A stretch of DNA of 10,802 nt, taken from NCBI GenBank assembly GCA_051646285.1, contig JBOFCU010000307.1, positions 1 through 10,802 of the forward strand. Direction: 5' to 3'. This DNA is from Terrirubrum sp051646285 (GTDB lineage: Bacteria > Pseudomonadota > Alphaproteobacteria > Rhizobiales > Beijerinckiaceae). The notes under the pieces were generated by a model. The model was not told where the DNA came from, did not search any database, and saw only the letters and a program-made list of their open reading frames with translations. Positions within the stretch are counted from its first letter, which is position 1; every line of letters begins with the position of its first letter. Of the stretch, positions 1 to 6,703 are shown piece after piece. Made by a program: the position numbers and the translations under genes.

Positions 1-226
1 CCACCATCGCATGGCGTGGCGTCATGTTCTGACCGGGCCAAGTGCGGCTGCCGCGCGACGGCATCAACAGGCCATGTGCCATTTTCATCAGCAGGGATTT
101 ACCGGCGCCATTCGGGCCGAGCACCATGGTGCATTGGCCTTTGGCAAATGATGCTGTGACGCCATTGATCAGCGCTGCGCCATTCACTGCGTAATGAATA
201 TCGTGCAATGTCAGAATATCGCTCAT
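1..226 (-). CDS. tupC: ABC transporter ATP-binding protein, tungstate/molybdate type (N-terminal 75 residues, cut by left edge)
   Basis: Seen: the frame opens with ATG at 226-224 and runs off the left edge. It starts MSDILTLHDIHYAVNG and carries a Walker A motif, GPNGAGKS, at residues 37-44; the last visible residues, RHAMV, approach the Q-loop. The Walker B, signature and His switch lie outside the window. Family knowledge: this is the cytoplasmic nucleotide-binding subunit of an importer. Context: the start lies one base after the stop of the upstream TupB-like permease (TGA-C-ATG), so the two are almost certainly co-transcribed and probably translationally coupled. Tungstate specificity (TupC) is inferred only from the permease. 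The visible ATPase fragment does not tell tungstate from molybdate or other anions. The substrate-binding protein TupA is not in the window. Confidence 0.85.
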   Translation of the reverse strand, partial: MSDILTLHDIHYAVNGAALINGVTASFAKGQCTMVLGPNGAGKSLLMKMAHGLLMPSRGSRTWPGQNMTPRHAMV

Positions 227-227
227 G

Positions 228-926
228 TCATGCACCAGCCTTCTGGCCCATGGCGCGCGCGGCATAGGCCGCGATGTTGATGAGCAGCGTCAGGCCAATC
301 AGGACAATTCCCAGACCAAGCGCCAATGGCAGATCACCCTTGCTCGTTTCCAGCGCAATCGTCGTGGTCATGGTGCGGGTGTATCCGGCGATATTGCCGC
401 CCACGATCAGTACCGCGCCAACCTCGGCCGACGCGCGGCCAAAGCCGGCCAGTAACGCCGTGGCCAGGGAATAGCGCGCGTCCCACAGCAAGGTGGGAAT
501 GGCGCGCAGCCGCGAGGAGCCGAGCGAGCGCAGCCCCTCTTCATAGTCACGCCACAGGTCCTCGACTGTCTGGCGGGTGAGCGAAACCACGATGGGCAGA
601 ACCAGCACGGTTTGCGCAATCACCATCGCCGTGGGCGTAAAGAGCCAGCCGAGCGGACCGAGCGGGCCGGTGCGCGACAGCAGCAGATAAATCACCAGCC
701 CAGCCACCACCGGCGGCAATCCCATCAGCGTGTTGAACAGCACAACCAGTGCGCCACGGCCGGGAAAACGGGAGACAGCGAGCCACGCGCCCAGCGGCAT
801 GCCGACAATCGCGGCGATCATCACGGCCAGCAGCGTCACGCGCAAAGACAGCCCGACAATCGGCCACAGGCCGCCATCAGGCGCGGTCATCAGGGCCAGG
901 CTTTCAGAAAAAGGATTGCGTTCCAC
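228..926 (-). CDS. tupB: ABC transporter permease, TupB-like (tungstate, possibly molybdate)
   Basis: Inner-membrane permease of about 232 residues, predicted to carry oxyanion released by a periplasmic binding protein. Seen: a hydrophobic segment near residues 24-52, the stretch FNTLMGLPPVVAGLVIYLLL at 64-83, another near 99-116, an EAA-loop-like GFGRASAEVGAVLIVGG at 161-177, then GGNIAGYTRTMTTTIALETS starting at 176, and a final segment near 200-222. Family knowledge: the GLPPVVxGLxxYLLLSRSGPLG and GGNIxGxTRxxTTxIALETSKG blocks are hallmarks of TupB-type permeases. Start choice: the open frame runs on to 1232 but that part is antisense to tusA. GTG at 926-924 (VERNPFSESLAL) keeps the N-terminal block usual in the family; ATG at 890 is the alternative (220 residues). 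No clear Shine-Dalgarno precedes either. The ATPase gene follows one base after the stop. Confidence 0.87.
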   Translation of the reverse strand: MERNPFSESLALMTAPDGGLWPIVGLSLRVTLLAVMIAAIVGMPLGAWLAVSRFPGRGALVVLFNTLMGLPPVVAGLVIYLLLSRTGPLGPLGWLFTPTAMVIAQTVLVLPIVVSLTRQTVEDLWRDYEEGLRSLGSSRLRAIPTLLWDARYSLATALLAGFGRASAEVGAVLIVGGNIAGYTRTMTTTIALETSKGDLPLALGLGIVLIGLTLLINIAAYAARAMGQKAGA

Positions 927-933
927 AAAAGCC

Positions 934-961
934 GTTATATCTGCCTTGGTGCGCCTGTGAA
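934..961 (-). promoter_or_regulatory. Putative sigma-70-like promoter for the tupB-tupC operon
   Basis: Read on the minus strand, TTCACA (961-956) and TATAAC (939-934) are separated by 16 bp. This is a reasonable -35/-10 pair in the 54-bp gap between the divergent tupB and tusA genes. Transcription would begin at about 926-928, right at the preferred GTG start of tupB, so the mRNA could be leaderless. This is motif reading only; no ModE- or TunR-like operator was recognised here. Confidence 0.4.
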
Positions 962-966
962 GCGCG

Positions 967-973
967 AAAGGAA
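967..973 (+). promoter_or_regulatory. Ribosome binding site of tusA
   Basis: AAAGGAA lies 7 bases before the GTG at 981. It decides the tusA start, because the open frame itself continues far upstream (to 612) as antisense to tupB. Confidence 0.6.
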
Positions 974-980
974 CACGCCT

Positions 981-1229
981 GTGGCCGAGACACTGATTGA
1001 TCTGCGCGGCTTGAAATGCCCCCTGCCCGCGCTGAAAACGCGCAAGGCGCTTGGGCCGCTCGCGGCTGGCGATATCATCCGCGTGCAATGCACCGATCCG
1101 CTGGCGGGCCTTGATATTCCCAACCTGGTGCGCGAAACCGGCGATACGCTGCTCGATACGGCGCAAAGGGATGGCGTGATGATCTTTTCCATCCGCAAGG
1201 AAGCCAGCAACAAGGATGCCCAGCCATGA
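981..1229 (+). CDS. tusA: TusA-like sulfur carrier protein
   Basis: Small cytoplasmic sulfur-relay protein of 82 residues, the normal size for the TusA/YeeD/SirA family. Seen: after a GTG start it reads MAETLIDLRGLKCPLPALKT, with the family's CPxP motif at 13-16 (Cys13 is the persulfide-carrying residue), then a beta-alpha-beta-alpha-beta-beta pattern including GDIIRVQCTDPLAGLDIPNL. Family knowledge: TusA proteins receive sulfur from cysteine desulfurases and pass it to tRNA thiolation, and influence molybdenum cofactor assembly; other members act in dissimilatory sulfur metabolism. Context: it overlaps the following dehydrogenase by four bases (ATGA at 1226-1229) and is divergent from a tungstate-type transporter. 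The family assignment is firm. Which acceptor it serves cannot be read from the sequence. Confidence 0.88.
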   Translation: MAETLIDLRGLKCPLPALKTRKALGPLAAGDIIRVQCTDPLAGLDIPNLVRETGDTLLDTAQRDGVMIFSIRKEASNKDAQP

Positions 1230-1978
1230 CAACCCGCCCCGTTTTGCTTGTCACCGGCGGCAGCCGGGGTATCGGTGCAGCCACCTGCCGCAAGGCCGCG
1301 CAGGCCGGCTGGGATCTTGCGGTGAATTACACCCGTGACGCCAAAGCTGCCGCCCTTGTCGCCGCCGATGCCCGCGCGGCAGGCGCGCGCGCCGAGATTT
1401 TTCAGGCTGATGTGACACGCGATGACGATATTGTGCGGCTGTTTGCCGATGTGCGCCGGGTATTTGGCCGCCTCGACGGCGTGGTGAACAATGCCGGCAT
1501 TACCGGCCGCTCCAGCCCCTTCATGGATGCGGATGCCAGCACCCTGCGCGCCGTTATTGATCTGAACGTCACTGGCGCGCTGCTGGTGGCGCAACAGGCC
1601 GCACGGGCCATGGCGAAGAGCCGCGGCGGCACGGGCGGTGCTATCGTCAACACCTCATCCACGGCCTCAAGCCTTGGCAGTCCGGGTGAATTTGTCTGGT
1701 ATGCCGCCTCGAAGGGCGCGGTGGACAGCATGACCATCGGGCTGGCGAAAGAGCTCGCGAGCGAGGGAATCCGTGTCAATGCGGTTGCGCCTGGCCTGAT
1801 CGAAACGGAAATCCATGCCAGTTCCGGTGATCCGGGCCGGCTGGCGCGGTTCACCGCATTCGTGCCGATGGCCCGCACCGGCCACGCCGATGAAGTGGCC
1901 GACGCTATTCTGTATCTGCTGTCGGATGCGGCAAGTTATATTACCGGCGTCACGCTGCGCGTCAGCGGCGGGCGGTAA
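1226..1978 (+). CDS. Short-chain dehydrogenase/reductase (SDR), YgfF-like
   Basis: NAD(P)-dependent oxidoreductase of 250 residues, the classical SDR length. Seen: cofactor-binding TGGSRGIG at 10-17, NNAG at 88-91, the structural Asn at 114, catalytic serine in NTSS (probably Ser145), Tyr159 and Lys163 in YAASK, and the C-terminal SGGR. The stretch GSPGEFVWYAASKGAVDS and the later GLIETEIHAS resemble the YgfF/glucose-1-dehydrogenase-like branch, where the substrate is usually unknown. The residues after the second strand (NYTRDAK) suggest NADP preference, which is an inference. The start ATG overlaps the tusA stop, so the two are translationally coupled. It converges on the sulfolactate operon with only 26 bp between stops. 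A role on a sugar, sulfosugar or acyl substrate cannot be decided. Confidence 0.9.
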   Translation: MTTRPVLLVTGGSRGIGAATCRKAAQAGWDLAVNYTRDAKAAALVAADARAAGARAEIFQADVTRDDDIVRLFADVRRVFGRLDGVVNNAGITGRSSPFMDADASTLRAVIDLNVTGALLVAQQAARAMAKSRGGTGGAIVNTSSTASSLGSPGEFVWYAASKGAVDSMTIGLAKELASEGIRVNAVAPGLIETEIHASSGDPGRLARFTAFVPMARTGHADEVADAILYLLSDAASYITGVTLRVSGGR

Positions 1979-2004
1979 TTGCCGCGCCCGCTCGCGGTCC
2001 AGCC

Positions 2005-2997
2005 CTAGAATAATTTTTCAACCGCTGTTTTCACTTCCGGCGGAATCATGATGCCATTTTGCCCGGCGCTGGCACGCAACTGATAACGCCGCGCCCCTGA
2101 CAGCCGTGTGCCGTCCTGCGCCTCAATCGCGGCGCACATGGTGGCCATACGCTCACCAAAGCGCGCATGGCCAAAAGCCTGCGGGTCAATGACGATCAGC
2201 AATTGGCCGGTGGCCGGCGGGCCGCCCTTGTCATCGAGAAATGACGAGGCCTCAAAAGCGAGATTGGCACCAACAAGACACGCCGCCAGCGTTTCCACCA
2301 TGAAAGCGAGGGATGCCCCTTTCGCATCGCCAAGCGGCACCATGGTGCCAGCGAGCGCCTTGTCAGGATCGGTCGTGGGGTTGCCGTCAGGATCAAGCGC
2401 CCAGCCCTCGGGAATTTTTTCGCCCTTCTGCCTGGCCGCAACAATCGGGCCGCGCGCCACTTTTGAAACCGCCAGGTCAATCACCACAGGGTCACGGTCT
2501 TGCAGCGGTGCAGCAAATGCAATCGGATTGGTGCCGAACACTGCCTGCTGGCCGCCCCATGGCGCAATCGCCGCAGGCGTGTTGGCAAACAGCAGCGCCA
2601 CAAATCCCTGCCGTGCCAGCGCTTCGCATGGCAAACCGGCTGCGCCGCAATGGTTTGAGCGCCTGACCGGCACGGCCAGCACCCCCTGCTCGCGCGCCAG
2701 AGCGGGCGCATGGGCCAGCGCCAGATCCAGCGCGGGATAGGCAAAGCCATGGGCCGCATCAATGGCGAAAATGCCTGGCCGCGGCCGCATGGATTGCGGC
2801 ACAGCCTTGCCATCAATCTTTCCGCTTTTCAGCATTGCGCCATAAGTCGGCACGCGCGACAGCCCGTGGCCTTTCAGACCATCAGCCTCGGCCGCAACCA
2901 GCGCGCGCGCAACCGACTGGGCATTTTGCCCCGTGGCACCCAGCCGCATAAAAATATCCGCAATCCACGCTGTGGCTTCACCCAAAGATACGCTCAT
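2005..2997 (-). CDS. comC: Ldh_2-family dehydrogenase, probable (R)-3-sulfolactate dehydrogenase (ComC-like)
   Basis: Cytoplasmic NAD(P)H-dependent 2-oxoacid reductase of 330 residues, the normal size for the malate/L-sulfolactate dehydrogenase (Ldh_2) family, which is not a Rossmann-fold family. Seen: GLKGHGLSRVP at 40-50 with the conserved His44, SNHCGAAG at 114-121 with His116, the cofactor block FGTNPIAFAAP at 154-164, DLAVSKVARGPI at 174-185, and PLGDAKGASLAFMVE at 221-235. Known: in Chromohalobacter salexigens ComC makes (R)-sulfolactate from 3-sulfopyruvate, and that enantiomer is the SuyAB substrate (EC 1.1.1.338). Context: last gene of the suy operon, overlapping the slcC stop by four bases (ATGA, 2994-2997). 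The family is certain and the substrate is inferred from the neighbours. Malate, lactate or ureidoglycolate dehydrogenase would be the alternatives without that context. Confidence 0.8.
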   Translation of the reverse strand: MSVSLGEATAWIADIFMRLGATGQNAQSVARALVAAEADGLKGHGLSRVPTYGAMLKSGKIDGKAVPQSMRPRPGIFAIDAAHGFAYPALDLALAHAPALAREQGVLAVPVRRSNHCGAAGLPCEALARQGFVALLFANTPAAIAPWGGQQAVFGTNPIAFAAPLQDRDPVVIDLAVSKVARGPIVAARQKGEKIPEGWALDPDGNPTTDPDKALAGTMVPLGDAKGASLAFMVETLAACLVGANLAFEASSFLDDKGGPPATGQLLIVIDPQAFGHARFGERMATMCAAIEAQDGTRLSGARRYQLRASAGQNGIMIPPEVKTAVEKLF

Positions 2998-3920
2998 GCG
3001 TCGAGAGCCTTCATGACATTTTCAACGGTAACCCATGATACCCGCACGTTGGACTCGTGCGTCACACCGGCGATGTGCGGCGTCAAAATCAAATTCGGCA
3101 CATCGCGGAAAATCGCGGCCTTTTGCGCGTCGAGCGGCTCTTCATCAAACACATCGAGTGCAGCGCCGCCGAGATGACCGCTTTTCAACGCCGCAGCAAC
3201 CGCCGCCTCATCGACCACACCGCCGCGCGCGGCATTGATCAGAATCGCGCCCTGCTTCATGGTTTTAATCCGCGCCGCATCAATCATCGCGCGCGTGCCA
3301 TCGTTCAACGGCACATGCAGACTGATCACGTCAGCGCCCCACACCAATTTATCGACATCCGCCGGTTTGACATTGGCCTGCTGCAAGGCTTCGACACTGG
3401 CATAGGGATCATACGCCATCACATCCATGCCCAAGGCTGCTGCCCGTTTCGCCGTCTCCTTGGCGATGGCCCCAAAGCCGATCAGCCCCAGCATCTTGCC
3501 AGACATTTCCCGGCCCATCAGCGCATTGCGCGGCCATGTGCCCGCCACCACCTGATCCGTGGCGCGGTAGGCTCCCCGCAACAGCATCATCGCCGTGCAA
3601 ATCACATATTCCGCCACGGACAAATCATTGGCACCCGAGGCCGGATATACTGCGATATGGCGCGCCTTGCAGCCTTCAAGATCAATATTATCCAAGCCCA
3701 CGCCCAGCCGGCCCACAACCTTGAGATTTTTTGCGGCACTGAGAAGACGGTCCCGCACCTGCGTGCGGTTGCGGACAATCAAGGCGCGCGCACCCGCGAC
3801 CGCTTTCAAAAGATCATCCGGTTTATCAACGAGCTTGGGATCATACAGCACGTCGCGGCCCTTCAGCCCTTCGCGAACAGCCTCTTCATCCATGAATTCG
3901 GTGATCACAATATCCGCCAT
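2994..3920 (-). CDS. slcC: D-2-hydroxyacid dehydrogenase family, probable (S)-sulfolactate dehydrogenase (SlcC-like)
   Basis: Cytoplasmic NAD-dependent dehydrogenase of 308 residues related to 3-phosphoglycerate dehydrogenase but without its regulatory C-terminal domains. Seen: GRLGVGLDNID at 70-80, the dinucleotide loop GLIGFGAIA at 145-153 with Ala153 in the place of the usual third glycine, an acidic residue (Asp171) that favours NAD over NADP, and the catalytic triad Arg232 (AARGG), Glu261 (DVFDEEPL) and His282 (TPHIAG). Known: SlcC of Chromohalobacter salexigens (EC 1.1.1.310) oxidises (S)-sulfolactate to 3-sulfopyruvate. With ComC it acts as a two-enzyme racemase that delivers the (R) form to SuyAB. 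Start: ATG at 3920-3918 preceded by AGGGGAA; the exporter stop lies 9 bases upstream. The substrate is inferred from the flanking suyAB and comC. Confidence 0.8.
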   Translation of the reverse strand: MADIVITEFMDEEAVREGLKGRDVLYDPKLVDKPDDLLKAVAGARALIVRNRTQVRDRLLSAAKNLKVVGRLGVGLDNIDLEGCKARHIAVYPASGANDLSVAEYVICTAMMLLRGAYRATDQVVAGTWPRNALMGREMSGKMLGLIGFGAIAKETAKRAAALGMDVMAYDPYASVEALQQANVKPADVDKLVWGADVISLHVPLNDGTRAMIDAARIKTMKQGAILINAARGGVVDEAAVAAALKSGHLGGAALDVFDEEPLDAQKAAIFRDVPNLILTPHIAGVTHESNVRVSWVTVENVMKALDA

Positions 3921-3929
3921 GGAATTCCC

Positions 3930-4979
3930 CTATCCGATCAACATCAGCCCGAACACGACACCCAACAGTATCACAAGCGTCGTGCCTGCAAACACCGCCA
4001 GGTGGCGCCAGCCAATGCGCATGATCGACCCCAGCGACGTGCCAAGGCCTAGCGCGGCAATCGCAATCAACAAAGCCCATTTGGATATTTCACCGAGCAT
4101 GGCCTTGATCTGTGGAAAATAAACGGCCGCACTGAAATCTGGTGCCGCCGCCATGGCGCTGTTGACCAGACACAAGACCAGAAACACCAGTGCAAATACC
4201 GGCATCGGCACTTTCGCTGTGCCTGACTCAGCGCCGCGCGCGGCAAACCACCAGCCGATCGCCAGCACAACCGGCAGCAATAAAAACACGCGGAACAATT
4301 TCACAATCACGGAAGAATTGCCGACCGCATCAGAAACGGCGTAGCCCGCACCCACCACCTGCGCCATGTCATGAATGGTGGCACCGAGCATGATCCCGCT
4401 TTGGCGTGCATCCAGCCCCAGCCACAGACACAATGGTGGATAAGCCAGCATCACCAGTGTGGAAACGGCATTCGCCATCACAACGGTGAAAGCGACATCG
4501 GCCTTCTTGTCACGATAATCCGGCACCACCGTAGCTGTCGCCAGTGTCGCAGATGCGCCGCACACTGCTGTCGCTGCCCCGGCCAGTGCGCCAAAACCAT
4601 CCTCACGCCCAAGCGCACGCGCCAGCGCAATGCCGCTAAAGAGCGTCAAGGCCATCGCCAGGATCACCAATACAACGACAGCCCAGCCAAGACCGGCAAT
4701 GTCACCCAGCGCCACGCGCAGGCCGAGCAAGGCAATGGCGTAACGCAATAATTTTTTCACGCACCATGTCAGGCCCGGCTCGAATTGCGGACGTGACGCG
4801 ATACCGTTGGCCATGATGCCAATGATCAGCGCGATCACCATATCCGGCAGCGCCACGCGCCCGCCGGTTGCGGACTTCAACAGGGGTGCCAGAAAAAAAG
4901 AAGCGACCGCGACACCTGCCGCGATCGCCACTCCCGGAAATTTGAGGCGCGCGGCCGCAAGAGATGCCGCGCGCACCAT
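3930..4979 (-). CDS. suyZ: YeiH/SuyZ-family membrane protein, putative sulfite/sulfate exporter
   Basis: Polytopic inner-membrane protein of 349 residues, the usual length for the YeiH family (Pfam Cons_hypoth698, putative sulfate exporters). Seen: about ten hydrophobic segments spread from residue 14 to the C-terminus, with the family blocks TAVCGASATLATATVVP at 137-153 and GATIHDMAQVVGAGY at 199-213. Known: SuyZ of Paracoccus pantotrophus is encoded beside sulfolactate sulfo-lyase and was proposed to export the sulfate formed from it. Context: it sits between suyB (two bases after its stop) and slcC, so export of sulfite or of sulfate derived from it is the likely job. It has no obvious Shine-Dalgarno, and translational coupling to suyB is likely. 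The transported anion is not established by sequence. Confidence 0.8.
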   Translation of the reverse strand: MVRAASLAAARLKFPGVAIAAGVAVASFFLAPLLKSATGGRVALPDMVIALIIGIMANGIASRPQFEPGLTWCVKKLLRYAIALLGLRVALGDIAGLGWAVVVLVILAMALTLFSGIALARALGREDGFGALAGAATAVCGASATLATATVVPDYRDKKADVAFTVVMANAVSTLVMLAYPPLCLWLGLDARQSGIMLGATIHDMAQVVGAGYAVSDAVGNSSVIVKLFRVFLLLPVVLAIGWWFAARGAESGTAKVPMPVFALVFLVLCLVNSAMAAAPDFSAAVYFPQIKAMLGEISKWALLIAIAALGLGTSLGSIMRIGWRHLAVFAGTTLVILLGVVFGLMLIG

Positions 4980-4981
4980 GA

Positions 4982-6265
4982 TCAGGCGCTGCGATACAGC
5001 TTGGTCATGGAATATTCGCGATGGCCCAGCGCTTCTGACGCCGTGAGGCGGCCATTCGAGGTGCGGATAATCATGTCGATCAGCGCATCACCGGCTTCCG
5101 GGATCGTCATTTCGCGCGACAGCACGCCAGTGACATCACAATCAATATGCTCTGGCATGGTGCGCAGCGTTTTCGGATTACCGGAAATCTTGATGACCGG
5201 CACAATCGGGTTGCCGATGACATTGCCCTGCCCGGTCGGAAATGTGTGCACCACATAGCCGCCAGCCATCATCAGCGTGACACATTCTGCCGCTGCCGAA
5301 GATGAATCCATGAAATACAGGCCAGGTCCGGATTTCGGCGCCTCTGCCGGCTCAAGAATATCGATATATTTGCATTCGCGGCCAATTTTTTCGAGATTGC
5401 CGAGCGCCTTTTCCTCGATCGTTGTCAAACCGCCAGCAATGTTGCCCTTGGTCGGCTGCGATTCCGACAGATCATCGACCTTGTGGGCTTCGATCACATC
5501 GTCCTGATAGGCTTTCCACATCTTATACCAGCGCTCGCCGGTTTTCTTGTCGGCAGCGCGGGCTTTGCAGAGATGCTCCGCGCCGGTAATTTCCGATGTC
5601 TCACCGAACACGCCATAAATGCCGCGCGGGATAAGCTTGTCATACATGTTGCCGACGGTCGGACAGGATGAAAGGCCAGTGGTGGTATCAGATTCGCCGC
5701 ATTTGGTGGAAATCCACAACTCTTCAATGCCGCATTTCTCGCGCTGCAATTCTGTCGCCCACTGGACAAATTCCTTGGCGACGTAAGAAGCCTTGGCGAT
5801 GGTGGCGATATCGCCATAGCCTTCGATGCCGAAACCAACGACCGGCTTACCGGTTGTGGCAATGCCATCGACCACGCGCTTGGTCCAGCCATCCTCGATG
5901 CCGACAACAATCACCGCAGCAACATTCGGGTTCGAGCCCGTGCCAATCAATGTGCGGAAATGCAGATCAAGATCGGCACCAAATTGCAGGCGGCCATAGG
6001 CATGCGGAATGGCCAGCGTGCCCTTGATATTGTTGGCAACAGCCTCACACACGGCGTTGGAAAGATCATCCAGCGGCAGCAGCAGCACATGATTGCGCAC
6101 ACCGACGCGGCCATTCTCACGGCGCCAGCCCATAAATGAATCATTGGCATTTTTCGATTTGGCGCGCTTGATCATCGGCGCCTTGAAGGCCGGCGCTTCA
6201 ATCGCCCGGCCCTTGATGGAGTTCAGCTTGTTCTTGACGAGATCAAAATTGGCAACAATGGACAT
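4982..6265 (-). CDS. suyB: (R)-sulfolactate sulfo-lyase, large (beta) subunit
   Basis: Large subunit of the enzyme that splits (R)-3-sulfolactate into pyruvate and sulfite (EC 4.4.1.24), acting in the cytoplasm with SuyA. It belongs to the UxaA/altronate dehydratase large-domain family. Seen in 427 residues: GWRRENGRVGVRNHVLLLP at 46-64, PHAYGRLQFG at 87-96, a cysteine-containing KCGESDTTTG at 188-197 where the family has its metal or active-site region, GNIAGGLTTIEEKALG at 274-289 and FPTGQGN at 342-348. Start: ATG at 6265 has AGAGG five bases upstream and follows suyA by 39 bp. It gives about 40 residues before the conserved core, and ATG at 6175 (Met31) is a shorter alternative with a weaker site. 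Altronate or galactarate dehydratase is less likely given the separate SAF subunit, the exporter and the two sulfolactate-type dehydrogenases. Confidence 0.88.
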   Translation of the reverse strand: MSIVANFDLVKNKLNSIKGRAIEAPAFKAPMIKRAKSKNANDSFMGWRRENGRVGVRNHVLLLPLDDLSNAVCEAVANNIKGTLAIPHAYGRLQFGADLDLHFRTLIGTGSNPNVAAVIVVGIEDGWTKRVVDGIATTGKPVVGFGIEGYGDIATIAKASYVAKEFVQWATELQREKCGIEELWISTKCGESDTTTGLSSCPTVGNMYDKLIPRGIYGVFGETSEITGAEHLCKARAADKKTGERWYKMWKAYQDDVIEAHKVDDLSESQPTKGNIAGGLTTIEEKALGNLEKIGRECKYIDILEPAEAPKSGPGLYFMDSSSAAAECVTLMMAGGYVVHTFPTGQGNVIGNPIVPVIKISGNPKTLRTMPEHIDCDVTGVLSREMTIPEAGDALIDMIIRTSNGRLTASEALGHREYSMTKLYRSA

Positions 6266-6304
6266 GACAGCCTCTGAATTTCAGGAAAGGGGAATACGCA
6301 GCGC

Positions 6305-6592
6305 TTACCAGCGCTTGGTTTTGGCGTTGTGCACATGCACATGCTCGCCCTTTTTAATATCGGCGAGTGTCTTGCCGATATCCTGCCCATACTTCCAGAG
6401 CGTATCACCCTTCTTCAAATCCTTCAGCGCAATTTTATGGCCGATCGGAATATCATGCTCCGCCCTGATGCGGAAATCCGTATTGTCGTGGGTAATAACA
6501 GCCAGCATATCCGTGCCTGCTTTCAGGCCTTCGACGACGACAACCCCGACATTATCTTTTTTTTCATGCACCAGAAGGTGTGGCTTTGACAC
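6305..6592 (-). CDS. suyA: (R)-sulfolactate sulfo-lyase, small (alpha) subunit, SAF domain
   Basis: Small subunit of SuyAB, 95 residues, corresponding to the N-terminal SAF domain of UxaA-type dehydratases encoded as its own gene. Seen: MSKPHLLVHEKKDNVGVVVV at the start, the SAF core DIPIGHKIALKDLKKGDTLW at residues 47-66, then YGQDIGKTLADIKKGEHVHV from 68 and a basic end, KTKRW. Start: GTG at 6592-6590 with a strong AGAGGAG six bases upstream. Known: SuyA and SuyB together form sulfolactate sulfo-lyase. Context: it is first in the minus-strand operon, directly behind the putative operator, with a leader of roughly 90 nucleotides if the predicted promoter is right. It is followed by suyB after 39 bp. 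Confidence 0.88.
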   Translation of the reverse strand: MSKPHLLVHEKKDNVGVVVVEGLKAGTDMLAVITHDNTDFRIRAEHDIPIGHKIALKDLKKGDTLWKYGQDIGKTLADIKKGEHVHVHNAKTKRW

Positions 6593-6598
6593 GGGCGT

Positions 6599-6605
6599 CT
6601 CCTCT
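6599..6605 (-). promoter_or_regulatory. Ribosome binding site of suyA
   Basis: AGAGGAG on the minus strand, six bases before the GTG at 6592. It is the best Shine-Dalgarno on the minus strand of the operon and fixes the non-ATG start of suyA. Confidence 0.65.
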
Positions 6606-6674
6606 TGAATGAGCGTGCCGCAGCGTCTTTGCGCTTACGGACATGCCGACTGTAAAGTGGGATTTTTGCGTTTC

Positions 6675-6703
6675 TTGTTGATCGGTCTTATATAAGATAT
6701 AAG
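6675..6703 (+). promoter_or_regulatory. Putative promoter of suyR-slcH
   Basis: TTGTTG (6675-6680) and TATAAG (6698-6703) with 17 bp between them form a sigma-70-like pair. The predicted transcription start near 6710 leaves about 45 nucleotides before the GTG of the regulator. The -10 and part of the spacer lie inside the 19-bp inverted repeat, as expected for autorepression. Motif reading only. Confidence 0.5.

Noticed and set aside
612..980. Upstream extension of the tusA frame to 612
   Set aside because: It would add about 120 residues of non-conserved sequence antisense to tupB; GTG at 981 has AAAGGAA at good spacing and gives the normal TusA length.
927..1232. Upstream extension of the tupB frame to 1232
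   Set aside because: It lies antisense to tusA, which has a CPxP motif, a good ribosome binding site and family length; TupB homologues do not carry such an extension.
1979..2004. Hairpin CCGCG...CGCGG (1982-1997) between the converging SDR and comC genes as a terminator
   Set aside because: The stem is only five pairs and is not followed by a T run on either strand, so I would not call it a terminator.
2108..2740. 210-codon plus-strand frame opposite comC
   Set aside because: Antisense shadow of a gene whose family motifs are all on the minus strand; low-complexity composition and no motif.
3057..4052. 331-codon open frame on the plus strand opposite slcC and the end of suyZ
   Set aside because: It is antisense to two well-supported genes, is rich in His, Arg and Gln as expected of a shadow frame in GC-rich DNA, and matches no family I recognise.
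6299..6318. Repeated CAGCGCTT around the suyA stop codon as a regulatory repeat
   Set aside because: Two 8-base copies, one inside the suyA coding end, in GC-rich DNA; too short to distinguish from chance.
4982..6592. Reading suyA/suyB as a split altronate (UxaA) or galactarate dehydratase
   Set aside because: The fold is shared, but the separate SAF subunit together with a SuyZ-type exporter and two sulfolactate-type dehydrogenases fits sulfo-lyase much better; no uronate genes are adjacent.
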